In this document: positions 22,166 to 36,200 of the stretch, one piece after another | Position numbering within the stretch: the first letter of the stretch is position 1 | Layout of the letters: each line of letters opens with the position of its first letter | NCBI RefSeq assembly: GCF_036324505.1 | Contig: NC_086352.1 | Coordinates: 36,278,881 to 36,342,880 of the forward strand | Reading direction: 5' to 3' | DNA length: 64,000 nt | DNA from: Eleginops maclovinus | Lineage: Eukaryota; Chordata; Actinopteri; Perciformes; Eleginopidae | Notes under the pieces: model-generated | Database searches by the model: none | The model's input: the letters and a program-made list of their open reading frames with translations, nothing else | What the model was told of the DNA's origin: nothing | Translations under genes and position numbers: made by a program

Positions 22166-23317
22166 GTGCAGACAGCCCACCTTCACCCCATTGCCCCCAT
22201 CCAAACATACTGCAAATATTTGCCTAGAATAGATCTCTTTTTTACACCCAAAGCAGAGTTACATAGGGTTGAGGAAATACAGCTCTTACCAATGACTATA
22301 TCTGACCATGCACCTCTTGCTTTATCATGGGATATAGGTCACAGGTCAACAACCAAACAGTGGAGAATGAATGCATCACTTTTGAACGATAAGGAATTTA
22401 TCAGTCTTGTGAAAACTGAATTGAATAATTACTTAGATACAAATCTTTCATCCGAAATATCACCTCTCATTCTATGGGACTGTGCCAAGGCATATATTAG
22501 GGGCCGCATTATCTCATTTACAAGCGCAAAGAAAAAAAGAAGGGAAGCAAAACAGCGTGAACTAGAAGACTAAATAAGACAGCTTGACCAACAACATAAA
22601 ATAACACCAACCTCCAATCTACTTAACGCTCTTAAACTAACACGTAGGGACCTGAACGGCCTACTCTCCGAAAAGATCGAGGGCAATTTAAGGTTTACAA
22701 AACAAAAATATTATGAAAATGGTAACAGGGCAAGCAGATTGTTAGCATTAAGCCTTAAAAAGCAGCACTCTTCTAATATAGTACAGAAAATAAAGTCTGA
22801 CAATGCAATACTTACCAAACCTGATGAAATTTCTGATTCCTTTGCAAAATTTGATCAGTCCCTATATAAAAACACCGATACCTGCACAGATGATAAAGAA
22901 TTGTAACAATTTCTAAATGACATCAAATTAAAAGAGCTCTCTGAACCCATGGCGAAAGAGCTAGGCGAACCAATTAGGGAACAAGACAATACAAGATGTA
23001 ATCTCTACATTGAAAAACAACAAAAGTCCTGGACCGGACGGGTATATCAATGAGTTTTATAAAAAGTTTAAAGAGACATTATCACTCTTACTACTAAAAG
23101 CTTACCAACATGCGCTACAATCCGGAACCCTGGCTCCTTCTTGGAGGAATGCGACAATTGTCGTGATACCTAAGGAAGGCAAAGATCCTGTCACGTGCCA
23201 ATCATATAGGCCCATATCACTGTTAAGTACAGACCTACGCATACTAACAGCCAGTCTAGCAAGGCTAGATGATCCACCCTGATCAGACCGGGTTTATAAA
23301 GGGAAGATACTACGGGG

Positions 23318-23357
<40 letters not shown>

Positions 23358-24732
23358 GGGCTGTATCGAGACTGTACGTATGAATGTGTTGCCAAGGCTT
23401 CTCTATCCATTTCAAATGTTACCTGTGGACATCCCTAAATCTACATTTGACAAGTTACACAGGCTCATTTCAAGATTTATATGGCAGAAAAAGCGACCAA
23501 GAATTATACTTAAAACATTACAATTATCCAAGTTACATGGAGGGCTCAAACTTCCGAATCTAAGATATTATTTTTGGGCTGCACAGTTAAAACCTTTAAC
23601 AACATGGATCCAGGATCTAACATGTACACGATGGCTTAAAATTGAAAAAGCTTTGTGTGTGAGACCCGTGGAGACATTACCTTTCCTAGACACCCCCTTA
23701 AGGGAAATTCCAATGGGTGAATGGCCTAGAGTCACGCTTAACATTTGGAGGAAAATAAAATCATCATTTGGACTACCTAGAGCAATCTCAGCACTTTCCA
23801 ATATCGGGTTTATAAAGGATTTTGATTTTGTACCCTCCCACAGGATTTAGACAATGGTCAGCAAAGGGAGTCACTAATCTATACCAACTCCATAAGGACG
23901 GTTAAAATCATTTGACCAGTTAAAAGAGGAATTCAAACTTCCTGCCACTGACTTTTTTAGATATTTACAATTGAGGAACTTTCTGACAAAACATAAAGAA
24001 TGGAATAAAGTCTTGGTCCCCTCTCCAATTGAAGAGTTTTTGATAAAATTACAAACAGGGAATGGAGATAAGAGTTATATGCCATCTTTACCAAATGTGT
24101 TTAGGCATGACTATGAATAATACACTACAGATAAAAGGGAAATGGGAAACTGAAATGAATACAGACATACCACAGGATGTGTGGGAAGAAATATGTACTG
24201 AAGCACATCTAACTCTAGTTCATGGAGGGAATTTAAATGGAAGGTAATTACAAGATTTTTCCGGACTCCAGAATTAGTAGCTAAAATGGGCCCAACAACT
24301 TCAAATAAATGGTGGCGGAATTGTGGTGCGCAAATAGGTAACCATACCCATATCTTTTGGACATGCCCTAAACTAAGAACGTTCTGGGAGGATGTGTTTG
24401 AGGCCCTTAATGAAGTGTTTCATCAACCATTCATAAAGGATCCAAAGGTTGCATTAGGAGTTATACCTGGAGGCATCGATGGAAGAGCGAGGAAATATCT
24501 TTTCCAAATACTGCTAACAGCAGCAATTAAATGTATCACAATTAAGTGGTTAAAACCTGACCCCCCAACATACAATCTATGGACTGAGAAGGTGCGGGAA
24601 ATCTATCAGATGGATCAAATAACATATTCTTTGAGACTTCAAACAGATATATTTATTAGAAGATGGAACCCTGCCGTTACTACACTAATACAGCGAATTG
24701 ATCCAAATCTCCCCACACCTTCTGGATCATAA
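22166..24732 (+). pseudogene. L1 ORF2 remnant (endonuclease end, RT start, C-terminus)
   Basis: Piece 1 (22166-22573) has LPRIDLFFTPKA and ISDHAPLALSW, the end of the APE-type endonuclease. Piece 2 (23010-23282) has SPGPDGYINEFYK and YRPISLL, the first RT motifs. Piece 3 (23356-23850 and 24062-24732) is the C-terminal region (RFIWQKKRPRI, LPNLRYYFWAAQL, HIFWTCPKLRTFW). The RT catalytic YADD block is missing, replaced by an (AAT)n run at 23318-23356, and most of the endonuclease is absent. The copy is dead. Confidence 0.85.
23318..23356. repeat. (AAT)n microsatellite at an L1 deletion junction
   Basis: Thirteen or so AAT units exactly where the RT catalytic segment of L1 ORF2 is lost. Confidence 0.9.
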
Positions 24733-25231
24733 CAGTATCTACGCCCTCCCAACTAACAATGTTTGTAGCGGCATAGGTGTTGGCAAATGAATACATACAT
24801 TAACACACAAGTCCTCCGTCCAGCCCCTTCTGCGCGTTTTAATTTATTTCTTTATTTATATATATAGTTTTTCTCTCATTTATTTAATTTGATTTCATAA
24901 TATATTTATATTTACTTTAAATGTATTTACTCTTCTTCTCTTCATTTCCTTTAATCGTTTTATACTTGTGTAAAATATGCTGATACAGTTGTTGAAAAGA
25001 TGGAAAAACAATATGCAAAAGTGTGTGTAAAAGTGGGAATATGTTTGTGTAAGCTGCTGGAACTGAAATAAAAACTAAGTTATAAAAAACAAACAAAAAA
25101 AACAACTACTGTTCTCATTGGTCCAAGCTCAACATTCAATGGTTTTCCCGCCAAAACACACACCAGCACACTGCAATTTTGAATTTACACGTAACAATCT
25201 TTTATTCACACGTTTCATTTCCAGGGCCTAA

Positions 25232-25370
25232 ATATGCGTTTGTGTGTGTGTGTGTGTGTCTGTGTATGTATGTGTGTGTGTCTGTGTATGTATGTGTGTG
25301 TGTGTGTGTGTGTGTGAGTGTGTGTCTGAGTGTGTCTCTGTATGTATGTGTGTGTGTCTGTGTTTGAGGT
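25232..25370. repeat. Compound TG/TATG microsatellite
   Basis: TG runs interspersed with TGTATGTATG and TGTCTG units. Confidence 0.9.
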
Positions 25371-27319
25371 ATATTAAAGGACCCTGTCATGGAAACACAG
25401 CAAAGCTAGCAGAAAAGCAATTGTACATTCTGTCTCATGTGCCAATCAGACAGTTAGTGCTGACACTCTGTCCTCTGTGCTCCGACAGAACTAAAAGTGA
25501 CAATTATTTGCTGCCCGCCCCCCCCCCCCCCCTTCTTCATCGCTCTGTGTGTGCTGACATCCCAGCGGACCTTCTCCTCCTGTCAAGAAATAACAGCTTT
25601 GGAGAATGGGATTCTCATACCTCTGTGTATTGTCTGGATTCATTATTCACCTAAAGCCCTGTTTGTAAAGATGATTTATGATAGTATTTGCTGGCACCAT
25701 TGCAAAATATAACAATAGATCAAGACCAAGCTTATGGACCTTCAACTGAATATGAAACAGCTCCAGCTCTACATCAAATACACACACTTTAATGTTATGT
25801 TACAAAAGCTTTTTCTTTATTTGCAATGTGTGAAGATCTTTAAGTCACTAAAGGATTTCCGTATAATATAGGCCCCCAGCTCTTGGCCGCAGCACTGTGA
25901 GGTTGTTTCTACACATCCAACTGGCACAGTTCTACAGACTTCAGAGACATGGCTCGTTTCTGCTCGTTTTCATAATTGACTAGAAACAGATATTTTAATT
26001 ATTCATTCATGGTTTTAATCTGCTAACATCAGCTTTGTTATCAGGCAGTCCTTAGCACTCTAACAAAAGCATATGGTGGCTACTAAACGTAAAATATATA
26101 AAGATAACCTTTAGTATTTTATAAACAAGATCTAGTTTTGGTCATAAGCATTATGATGTTTCACTCTGCATCAGTAGGATTTAAATCTTTCTCTAGACAA
26201 CTGACTCTGTTAAGAAGTTAACATAAGCAATGAGTAAACAAGATGTTGTTAATAACCCATGCACTCCCCAAAAAACAAAAAGATTATTTAATTTTTAATA
26301 AACAAAATCTTATGTTGGGAGCCAAAGTTATATATACAGTACATACTGTATATTGTTTGGCAAAATTACAAGAAATGTAAAGCTTACCAAAACCCAGCCC
26401 ATATTCCCAGAGTTGTGTTCATATTTATTTCTTTTGTCTTTTTATCTGCAACAACAATGTTTCTTTTTTGGAATTCAGAACATATATAAAGTGCAATTCA
26501 GGGTATGCCTCCATGTGGATAACGCTGAGCTGGAAGCTAACGGTTCTCACTGCATGAATTGTGCAAACACCGGCAACAGTGCTGACAGAGAGAACAGTTC
26601 TGACCTTAAGAGGAACAGGTGTGTTGACGCAAAGCTATGGCGACAACAACGTGGTTGTAGCAGAGTTAGCAATAAGCTAACTAGTGGGGACACTGCATGT
26701 CAAGCACTCTAAACACTCATTTTGACCATGTAGGGTTGTATAAAATCACTCACAGGTTCTGTGCCCACAGGAAGTGAAGATTGCTGCTATTAGCTAGCCA
26801 TTGTGGTAACAAATCATTACAGAATGCTCCACTATGCCTACAAAAATGAAGGGTGACACCAGTATAGTGATACATTACTTTAATCCTGAAAAAAATACCT
26901 GCCTAAATGTATGACTTTACTTTGTATACAGTAGTGCACCTGCGATCAGGGCTGGCCGTCTGACTTCCGTTACGAAGCCAAAATGGTGATCGTTGAGTGT
27001 CCAGTGTTCCACACTTATCTTTCTGACTGCTATGAGGGCACCCTTCAGTTCTCATGGTGATCTGCAGTTTGATAAGTACTCAAACTGAGACCAGGGGAGA
27101 GATGTGCACTCATGGACCGGGGCCATGTAAATTAGGAGACAAGGTCAAACAGCCTGGCATTGTTATGGACCCACAGGTCACAGCAGCAGTCTTTTTCCAA
27201 ACATGGCTATGGTACAGGTAAATCAAAAGCAAACATATTCCAACCCCCCTCCCCCCCCCCCCATAGGGTTGGATTATTGGGTCATCTAGCCAGACTCTAA
27301 GAATGATTTTTTACTAAGC
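25371..27319. other. No recognisable gene
   Basis: Contains poly-C tracts (about 25515-25532 and 27245-27262). The end (from about 27150) may belong to the LINE fragment that follows. Nothing else is supportable. Confidence 0.45.
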
Positions 27320-27960
27320 TTTGTAGCCACAGGTCAACAAGAGTGAGGTCATCCTCAGATAAAATACTTGTATCAGTATTAGATTATGGTGATATAATCT
27401 ATAGACATGCAGCTACATCTACACTGAAACAATTAGACTCCGTTGATCATTCCACCCTTAGATTGTCACCGCTGATAGTTATAATACACATCACTGTGTT
27501 CCCTATAGTAAGGTTGGCTGGTCCTCTCTTTCTTTGAGGCGCAGTGACCACTGGTACTTGTTAGTTTTTAAAGCCATCAGTGGTAAACTTCCTCCATATA
27601 TCTCCTCACGATTACATTGGAATCTTGGTTCCTATCAAACCAGATCTAACAATTGGCTCACTCTTAGGGTTCCTTGCGCACATTCGGCTCTTGGAAAAAC
27701 TGCCTTTTTCTTTGATGCCCCTAGCATATGGAACGCTCTGCAACAAACTCTAAGGTTGGAGGTACTCCCATCTGCTACTGTTTTTAAACATTTGGTGTTT
27801 AATCTCTGCTCTTCAAATTGCAACTGTTTTTATTTTTGTTATTTTTTGTTATTTTTTCTCCTCATGTTTATCCGTCATTGCTGTTGTTGTGTGCATGACC
27901 CTTGATGTAAACTCGTCATCATTGAAAATGAGGAAAACCTCAATGCCCTAGGAGTATAAA
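27320..27960 (+). pseudogene. L2-like LINE ORF2 C-terminus
   Basis: Plus-strand frames give SVLDYGDIIYRHAA (27367 on) and, after a frame change, WYLLVFKAISGKLPPYISS and RVPCAHSALGKTAFFFDAPS. These are the conserved C-terminal RT-downstream blocks of L2-type fish LINEs. The 3' tail with TGAAAATGAGG (near 27922) also fits. The copy is broken by frameshifts and 5'-truncated. It forms the left flank of the Tx1-type LINE. Confidence 0.8.
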
Positions 27961-28102
27961 AGTAGAAGAAGAAGAAGGAGAAGAAGACTTTGACTTTTGC
28001 AAAAACACTTTATTACAGGTTTAACAAATGTACATTTACATCAAATAAAGTGCTTTATTGTGCAATAAAAATCTATTTACCTAGAATAAATAAATAAAAA
28101 AG

Positions 28103-28464
28103 CTAAGCCTTAAACACGTGTGTAAAGTGCAAGTCCTCGTTAACCACAGAACATACAATGTCTTTATAACACCAACGTTGTTTAAAAGCTTCCAAGTCCC
28201 CGATGTGTTTATAAAAACGATGCTCTCGCCAGAGTCTGGCTCTGATGTTGCACAGCCAGATTGCTTTTGCTTCTTGTCCCTTCCTGTTTTCCACTCTGTT
28301 CTTCCTACTTAGGTAGATAGCCATTTTTGCTTCACCAGAGAGGTAGTTTAGGAGCTGCCACTTTTCTTTGCTTGTCTTTCTGTATGGAGCCCCCATGATA
28401 AACACGCTCTCGGTAAAAGCTATACTAAAAAGACTAAAAACCAATGTTAAAAGAGAAACCCGTG
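28103..28464 (-). pseudogene. Tx1-type LINE ORF2, C-terminal end
   Basis: Encodes MGAPYRKTSKEKWQLLNYL, SGEAKMAIYLSRKN and the final EAFKQRWCYKDIVC segment, the usual C-terminus of L1-Tx1 ORF2. It is separated from the rest of ORF2 (41182-43641) by the BEL-A insertion. It should not be read as a separate 133-aa host gene. Confidence 0.85.
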
Positions 28465-28772
28465 TGTAGGAGCCTAAATGCAGTTTGTTGGTGTTTTGAT
28501 ACACTCATGGGAGGAGTTTCCGGGGTTAATCTGGGGTCAGTCAGGAAATGCAAGAGTGGAGCCACACAGTTTTTTGATCTCTCTCATTCTCTCTCGATCT
28601 TTGGATAAACTGTATAACTTTGTAAAAAGACATTTTTTGCTGTGCTTATTTTTCTTTAATTGAAGTAAACGGTTGAATTTACCGAGTTGTCCTGTGGATT
28701 TTTTGATTTGGATTACGACGAGGGAGATTGTTACGAGCGTCAAGCTAAGGCTTCATTCACTGGAAAACTACA
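28465..28772 (+). repeat. BEL-A 5' LTR
   Basis: 308 bp, TG...CA termini. Pairs with the LTR at 40869-41176. Confidence 0.93.
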
Positions 28773-29366
28773 TTAGTCAAAAAACTAGCTCTGCATGGAT
28801 TAACGCTACTGGAATTTGGAACGGCTTGACTCGAAACGGATAACGAAAGAAGGAACTTTGCACTGACTTCACGGTAGTATTGAGAAGATAATTCAACAAA
28901 CCGTAAGTTTTATCTGCCTTTGCTCGGCCGCGGATCGCTAATTGACGCTACTTTACAAGGACGGCAGTGAAGTGCATGCGCGTGCCGTGCCCGTCGTTCG
29001 GCTGAATGACGAAGTGGAACGGATTTCAAGCGTAACGCTCACTCTGCGGTGCTTCGACATTTTTACCAAGTAGGCTAAGTGTGGAAAATTCAGCTTGTTA
29101 TGGATGAACAAGACAGTGGAAAACGAACAGTAAAAATGACTGAGAAGGCTGTAGAGGAACGCAAGGCTAGACAAATCCAAGCACGCAAATGCAAGCTGTC
29201 CCAGCTAACTAGCATGATAAAGCAAATTGAGCAATTAATGGAAGACGATGCAAATGTCGACACTGTAAAAAATAAATTGCGTGTTGACTTTAGTAGTTTG
29301 CATCAAGAGTTGTCCAACCTAAATTCTGGTTTGCAACAATTCATGGATGAGGACCAATATGCTGAT

Positions 29367-29881
29367 TGTGAGAGCCAAATTATTGTTAAGTTATTTTGAT
29401 TAATATTTTTGAATGTAAATAGGTCAGAATAATATTATCAATGTTGTAGACTACTTAAGTTAAATATGCTGATTTCGAACTGTGTTATTAATGCTGAAAT
29501 TTGATAGGTTAACAGGATTCTAAGGGATACGTGTAATTTTGTATGAGAGACGTGCTGCTCAGTTGACGTGCGTGCAGCAACGAAGGCACATAGCTTTTTG
29601 ACCGTGTCCGTTTCCCTGGCCTTGTCCGTGCCTTATGAAGGATAATACCAAGTGATATTACCATTTATTTTACCTGTTTTGTGTTTGTACCAAGATACTT
29701 TTGTGTTACCAAGACGTCAAGAATTAAAGAAAACAAAAAGAAACTCAACTGGTCCGTGAGTACACTGAAAGTAAAATGAATAACGGTGAAGCATGGGATA
29801 TGGAACGAGTCAGAAAACCTTAGGCTGCCCACACGAAGTGGTCTAATTAATGAACCCTGAGAACGAAGTTTGGCCATTACA
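29367..29881 (+). repeat. BEL-B 5' LTR
   Basis: 515 bp. The antisense reading frames in it recur in the 3' copy and are not genes. Confidence 0.95.
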
Positions 29882-30211
29882 TTAAGTCAAAAAGCTCCCT
29901 AAGCTTGATGTGGAAGACAAGAAGATGTATAGTTACAGAAACGTTTGCAAAACGACGTTTAATGGTGCTAACTTGGATGACTAAAACGAATTGGAGCTAA
30001 GCTAACCAAGCTAAGTGGAGGCTACGTTTGCCAGCTGTGGAATGATAAGTGACAGTGCTTGTGCAGTTACTTTTTACTCATTTTGAATGTTGAGAAGTTC
30101 GTTTTGAATAAGCTTGCAGTCATTTTTGTGCTAAGTTAAAAACCCGAAGACAGTTGGGTTCAACTGAAACGAGGCTGTGTAGTAGATTAGCTGAGTGAAA
30201 CCTCGTGAATA

Positions 30212-33200
30212 ATGGCGGACCAAGACGTTCTGAGTGACGTGCGTCATGACGATAGACAAAGGACGTTAACAGCTAAAGGACTGGAAGACAGATTACACTG
30301 TGTGACAACAGCCAGAAGAGGTAAAGTAGGACAAATGACAGCAAAATCAAACGAAATAGAGAAGCTCTTGCAAGGTGAAAATGTACCAGCTTTGGGAGAT
30401 GTTAAAAAAGAAATGAAAGTTTACAACAAGTTGTTTGAAGAGTTTAATGAATACAATCAGGCAGTGTTGTTGTATCTTATTAATGAAGAGGAAAAGGAGG
30501 CTGACCAGCAGATGTGGTTTCAGCCAAAGTCAGAACAGTGCTTACAGTTTATGACAAATACAAAGAAGTGGATTGAAGCACAAGTAGCTGATCAAGAGAT
30601 AACACCAGGGGACAGTGTTTCTAGAATTTCAAGGAGATCAAGAGTGTCAAGTGTATCTTCAGCACGAGTTAAAGAAGAAGCTAATAGAGCAGCTCTCATA
30701 GCACAAGCATCTGCTTTAAAGGAAAAACAAGTGTTAGAAATGAAAGAAGCGGAAATTAAAGCAGCAATGGTAAGATTGGAAATTGAAACTGCTCTAGCAG
30801 TATCTACTGCCAAAGTAAAAGTGTATGAAGAATCTGAAGGGCGACTGTCTCAAGTGAGTGGGGCTAAAGCATTACCAACGCAGCTTATTGATTTCAAAAC
30901 TGAAGATGGATATGGCGATATGCAAAACATTTCAGCCACACCAAAATTCACTGACAGTGCAAGGCTATTCACTGAAAGACCTGAAGACCAGATGCCTACT
31001 GGTTACCCAGGAGCGTCAGCCGGCGCCACACCAAAACAACCAAGAGCTCCACAGCCGCCACTGAGAGCTACGCCGCTGCTGCCGCCTAGAGCTACCCTGC
31101 AATTGCCTAGTGCTACGCTGCAGCCACCCAGAGCTATGCTACCGCCGCCTATGCAACTCAGAGGTACTTCATACCAAGACACTGTTGCCAGTGAGATGTA
31201 TCGTATGATGCAAAAACAGACAGACATCGCAGAGATGCTTGCAAGAAATCAGCAGCTGTTCCGCTTACCTCAAAGAGACGTGCCTGTGTTCCAGGGAGAC
31301 CCGCTGGAGTACAGATCGTTTACGAGAGCATTCCTTCATGCCATTGACTCCAGAGCAGACAGCGATGCTGACAAGCTATATTTCTTGGATCAGTACACCA
31401 GAGGTGAACCTCGCGATCTAGTGAGGAGCTGTCAGCATATGCCTGAACAACGCGGCTACGCTAAGGCTTGGAAGCTGCTTGAAGAATATTATGGACATGA
31501 GCTGAAGGTGGCTACGGCGCTAATTGAGAAGGTGTCCAAGTGGCCTCAGATCAAGGCTGAGGATTGTAAAGCATTGAGTGCATTCTCTGTGTTCCTGGTG
31601 AGCTGTCGTAATGCCATGGAAGATCTGGATTATATGGAAGAGATGGATAATCCCACTACCATGAGGGTCATAATTTCGAAGTTGCCATTCAAAACACGAG
31701 AAAGATGGAGAGGTCATGCGTATGACATCCAGGAGAAGCGCAACAAAAGAGCAAGATTCACAGAGCTGGTGAGCTTTGTGGAACGTCAAGCAAAGATTGT
31801 GTCTGACCCACTCTTCGGCGATATTGACACCACAGCCACAGATAAGGTCACTAAGAAACCACAGCAGGGATACAAACTAATGAAAGAAGGAAGGCAGGGA
31901 AGTAGTTTTGCTACTAAAGTTGACCAAGTTAGTGGAAGTGAGTCAAGCGACACAAAGTCGAAGTCAGATGTGTCACTCAGCAGAGCCTTTACGAAGCCCT
32001 GCCTGTTTTGCGAAATGAATCACACATTGCATGAGTGTCGCAAGATTAAAGAAAAGGCTCATAGTGACAGAGTGAACTTCTTGAAGAAGAATGGACTTTG
32101 TTTCAGTTGCCTAGTGAAGGGTCATCTGAGCAAGGAATGTAAGAAGAAGATGACATGCGATGTTTGCGCTCTGAAGCATCCAAGCCTGCTGCATTTCTAT
32201 AAGGAGATCACCAAGGAGAAACCTGTTGGAACTGAGGTCAACAAAGTCAGTGCTGCCAGAGCACCACCAGAGGTGTCAGAAGAGAAGGAGACTAGTGCCT
32301 GTACTGGGGCTGGAGACAGGTGTGTGCTTGCCATCGTTCCTGTGCAAGTGAAAGTCAGCAAGAGTGACAAGACTGTCGAGGTCTACGCATTCATGGACCC
32401 TGGCAGCTCTGCGTCATTTTGTACGGAAGCTTTGGCAAGGCAGCTGAATGTGCAAGGCAGACGCACTGATCTCATGTTGAGTACCATCAATTCCAAGAGC
32501 AAGGTAGAAAGCTACGTCCTCACAGACTTGGAGATCAGCAGCCTTGAAGACAACAATTTCATCGCAGTGTCAAAGGTCTACACACAGAAGAGCATTCCTG
32601 TGTCTCAAGAGAACATTCCGCTTCAGAGAGAGATTGACAAGTGGCCATACCTCAGAGAGGTTAGGCTGCCTCAGATCGATGCTGGAGTGGAGCTTCTCAT
32701 TGGAACAAAAGAGTACACCATCTTGGAGCCATGGAAAGTGATCCCAAGTAAGGACAATGGTCCATATGCTGTGAAAACTGCACTTGGATGGATCCTGAAC
32801 GGGCCGCTTAGAGAGACAGACACTGCAGCTGACGATCATGCACAATCACATGCTGTTGTGAACAGAATAGCCATGGACAGTGTGGAGCATCTGCTTATAC
32901 AACAGTATAACCATGATTTTCCTGAAAGCCACTGTGATGAAAGATCTGAAATGTCTCAGGAGGACCACAAATTCATGGAGTCTGTGTCCAGTTCTGCCCG
33001 TCTTATGGATGGACATTACTACATCAGTCTGCCAACAAAGAAGTTGTGTGTCCAGATGCCGAACAATCGCAGTTCAGTGCTACAACGTGTGTTGAACCTC
33101 AGGAACAAGTTGAAACGGAATCCTGAGTTCCATGAAGAATATACAGCCTTTATGAATGACATGCTGAGCAAGGGGTACGCCGTTGAGGTTCCTAAGCCAC

Positions 33201-36200
33201 AACTGAACCGCCATGATAGAAAACTGTGGTATATTCCCCACCACGGGGTATATCACCCACAGAAGAAGAAGCTCCGCGTCGTCTTCGACTGTGCGGCCAG
33301 CTACCAGGGAGTCTCACTAAACAGTGAGCTACTTCAGGGACCGGATTTAACAAACTCGTTGATTGGAGTCCTTCTCCGCTTCAGGCAAGAACCAATTGCG
33401 ATGATTGCAGACATCGAGGCCATGTACCATCAAGTCCGCATTCCTGAGAATGACACCGACCTGCAGCGCTTCCTGTGGTGGCCAGCAGGAGACCTAAGTC
33501 AAGACATCGTTGAGTACAGGATGACAGTCCACATTTTCGGTGCGACTTCTTCTCCTAGTTGCGCGAACTACGCACTTCGAAGAACGGCTGAGGAGAACCG
33601 CAGCAAGTCATCACCTGAAGCTGTGAACTCAATCCTGAAGAACTTCTATGTTGATGACTCATTGACATCTGTTGCTAATGAAGATCAAGCAGTCAAGCTG
33701 TACAAAGACCTCACAGCATTGTGCGCTAGTGGAGGATTTCGTTTAACGAAGTGGGCAAGCAACAGCCGAGCGTTGCTCTCCTGTGTCCCTGACCATGAAA
33801 GAGCGAAAGACATCAGAGACCTGGACTTGACCCACGACGCGCTACCCATGGAAAGAGCTTTGGGTGTTCTATGGAGCACTGAGTCTGATGCCTTCAAGTT
33901 TAGGATCAACGTCAAAGATAAACCTGTCACGAGACGAGGAATTCTCTCGATCACAAGTTCCATCTATGACCCGCTCGGATTCCTCGCTCCAGCAATTCTT
34001 CCTGCAAAGTTGATACTACAGCAGATGTGCAAGGAGGAACTTGCTTGGGACGAGAAGATTCCAGAACAGCTCAGCAGAAAATGGAACAATTGGCTGAAAG
34101 AACTAAACCAGCTGTCAGCTGTGACCATACCGAGAGGCTTGAGACCAGTGGAATTTGGGCCTGTGGCTACAGCACAGCTCCACCATTTTTCTGATGGAAG
34201 CGAAAGTGGATATGGAACTGTCTCTTACCTACGGTTGACTGGTGAAGATGGACATGTTCATTGCGCCTTTATGAAGGGCACATCCCGCGTGACTCCAATT
34301 AAGCAGACCACTATCCCACGCATTGAGCTGACAGCAGCGATGGTTGCTGTGAAGACAGACAAGATGCTGAGAAGCGAGCTCCAGATGGATCTACTCGATT
34401 CTTTGTTTTGGACTGACAGCACAACGGTGCTAAAGTACATTGAGAACGAGAAGCTTCGCTTTAAGACATTCGTTGCAAATCGCATCGCTGTAATCAGAGA
34501 GCTAACCATGCCTCAGCAATGGAGATATGTTGACACATCAACTAATCCCGCCGATTGTGCATCCCGAGGGCTTGCACCAACCAAATTCATGAAGAACGCA
34601 AGCTGGTTCCAGGGTCCAGCTTTTCTTAAAGAACCAGAACACAACTGGCCAAAAAGACCTGACAAAACAGAAACTGACGAAGTTGACAATGAGGTGAGAC
34701 ACACCGCCACAGTTAATCTCACAAAAGCAGCTGAAGATGTTCATCTCGTGAACAAACTGTTCGACCACTACTCGAGTTGGTACCGTTTGAAGAGAGCTGT
34801 GGCGTGGGTTCTCAAGTTTAAAGACCTGCTTCTGCAACGCTGTAGAAAAAAGAAAGAACAAACAAACACAGACAATACGAACAGACAAGACAAGAAACCA
34901 ATGACAACAACCACAATACTTACCTTGGAAGACCTAATGCAAGCAGAAACAGAGATCATCAAGTTCTGTCAGAACGAATGTTTCCAGGAAGAGATCACCA
35001 TGCTAAAGAAAGGCAACAGCGTGAAGAAGACCAGTCACTTGCGGAAACTCGATCCAGAACTTCATGAAGGTGTGCTGAGAGTCGGAGGTCGTCTCTCTGC
35101 TGCTGCTATGCCAGAGCACTCAAAACATCCAGCAATCCTTCCGAGGGACCTACATGTCACCACATTGATCTTGAGAGACACTCACGAAAAGATTGGACAC
35201 TGCGGAAGACTTTACATGCTCTCCCAGTTACGACAAGAATATTGGATACCCTCTGCCAACTCAGTAGTGAGAAAGTTTCTAATAAGGTGTGTGATCTGCA
35301 GAAAAGTTAAAGGCAAACCTTTAGAGCAGAAGATGGCAGATTTGCCAGAAGACAGACTTCTGCCTGACAACCCTCCTTTCACCAACGTGGGGGTCGACTA
35401 CTTTGGGCCATTTGATGTCAAACAAGGCCGCAGTACAGTCAAAAGATACGGTGTGCTGTTCACCTGTCTCACAACGAGAGCAGTGCACATAGAGATTGCG
35501 CACACATTGGACACTGATTCTTGTCTGAATGCCATCAGACGTTTTGTGTGCAGGAGAGGACAGGTGTCTATTATGCGCTCAGATAATGGCACGAACCTAG
35601 TGGCCGCTGAGCGTGAGCTGCGTACAGCAATTCAAGAGTGGAACCAGTCCAAGATATCAGAATCCGTGATGCAAAGAGGAATTCAGTGGATATTCAATCC
35701 ACCCTCTGGTTCTCACTTCGGGGGAATTTGGGAAAGGCAGATCAGATCTGTGAGAAAGGTTCTCCGGTCTGTGCTCAAGCAACAGACAGTCAGTGATGAA
35801 TGTTTGCTGACACTGATGTGCGAAGTGGAGCCAGTGCTGAACAATAGACCACTGACCACAACAACAGACGATCCAACAGATCCGGAGCCGTTAACCCCTA
35901 GCCACTTGCTACTGATGAAGAAGCAGCCAACCCTTCCCCCTGGACTGTTCCAAAAGGAGGACTCATATTCCCGCCGTAGATGGAGGCAAGTGCAACATCT
36001 TGCTGACGTGTTTTGGAAGCGGTGGGTGCGTGAATATCTACCCATGCTGCAGGAGCGACAGAAATGGACCAGCGTCAAGAACAACTTGAGTGCCGGGGAC
36101 ATCGTCATGATCGTCGACGATACTGCACCACGAAGCTCGTGGGTACTGGGGAGGGTTCAACGGGTGATTCCAGATGCCAAGGGACTTGTGCGACGTGTGG

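Larger units (their letters stand above)
11975..25104 (+). mobile_element. L1-type LINE, internally deleted and split by a MULE
   Basis: ORF1 starts near 11975 and is interrupted at 12194. ORF1 resumes at 21062, and ORF2 pieces follow to 24732. The 3' UTR ends with AATAAA and an A-rich tail at about 25070-25104. Without the insert the element is about 4.3 kb, shorter than an intact L1 (about 6 kb), because large parts of the endonuclease and RT are missing. The 5' boundary and the L1's own target duplication could not be found. Confidence 0.85.

Noticed and set aside
28103..28504. 133-codon minus-strand frame as a host gene
   Set aside because: The protein is the C-terminal end of the Tx1-type LINE ORF2, and its first residues come from the BEL-A LTR.
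28478..28743. Small open frames duplicated at 40882-41147
   Set aside because: They lie inside the two BEL-A LTRs, which explains the duplication.
29665..29877. Minus-strand frame duplicated at 36762-36989
   Set aside because: Antisense of the BEL-B LTR, present in both copies.
32544..36108. Other-frame open segments within 30212-36274
   Set aside because: Shadow frames of the 2020-codon gag-pol gene.
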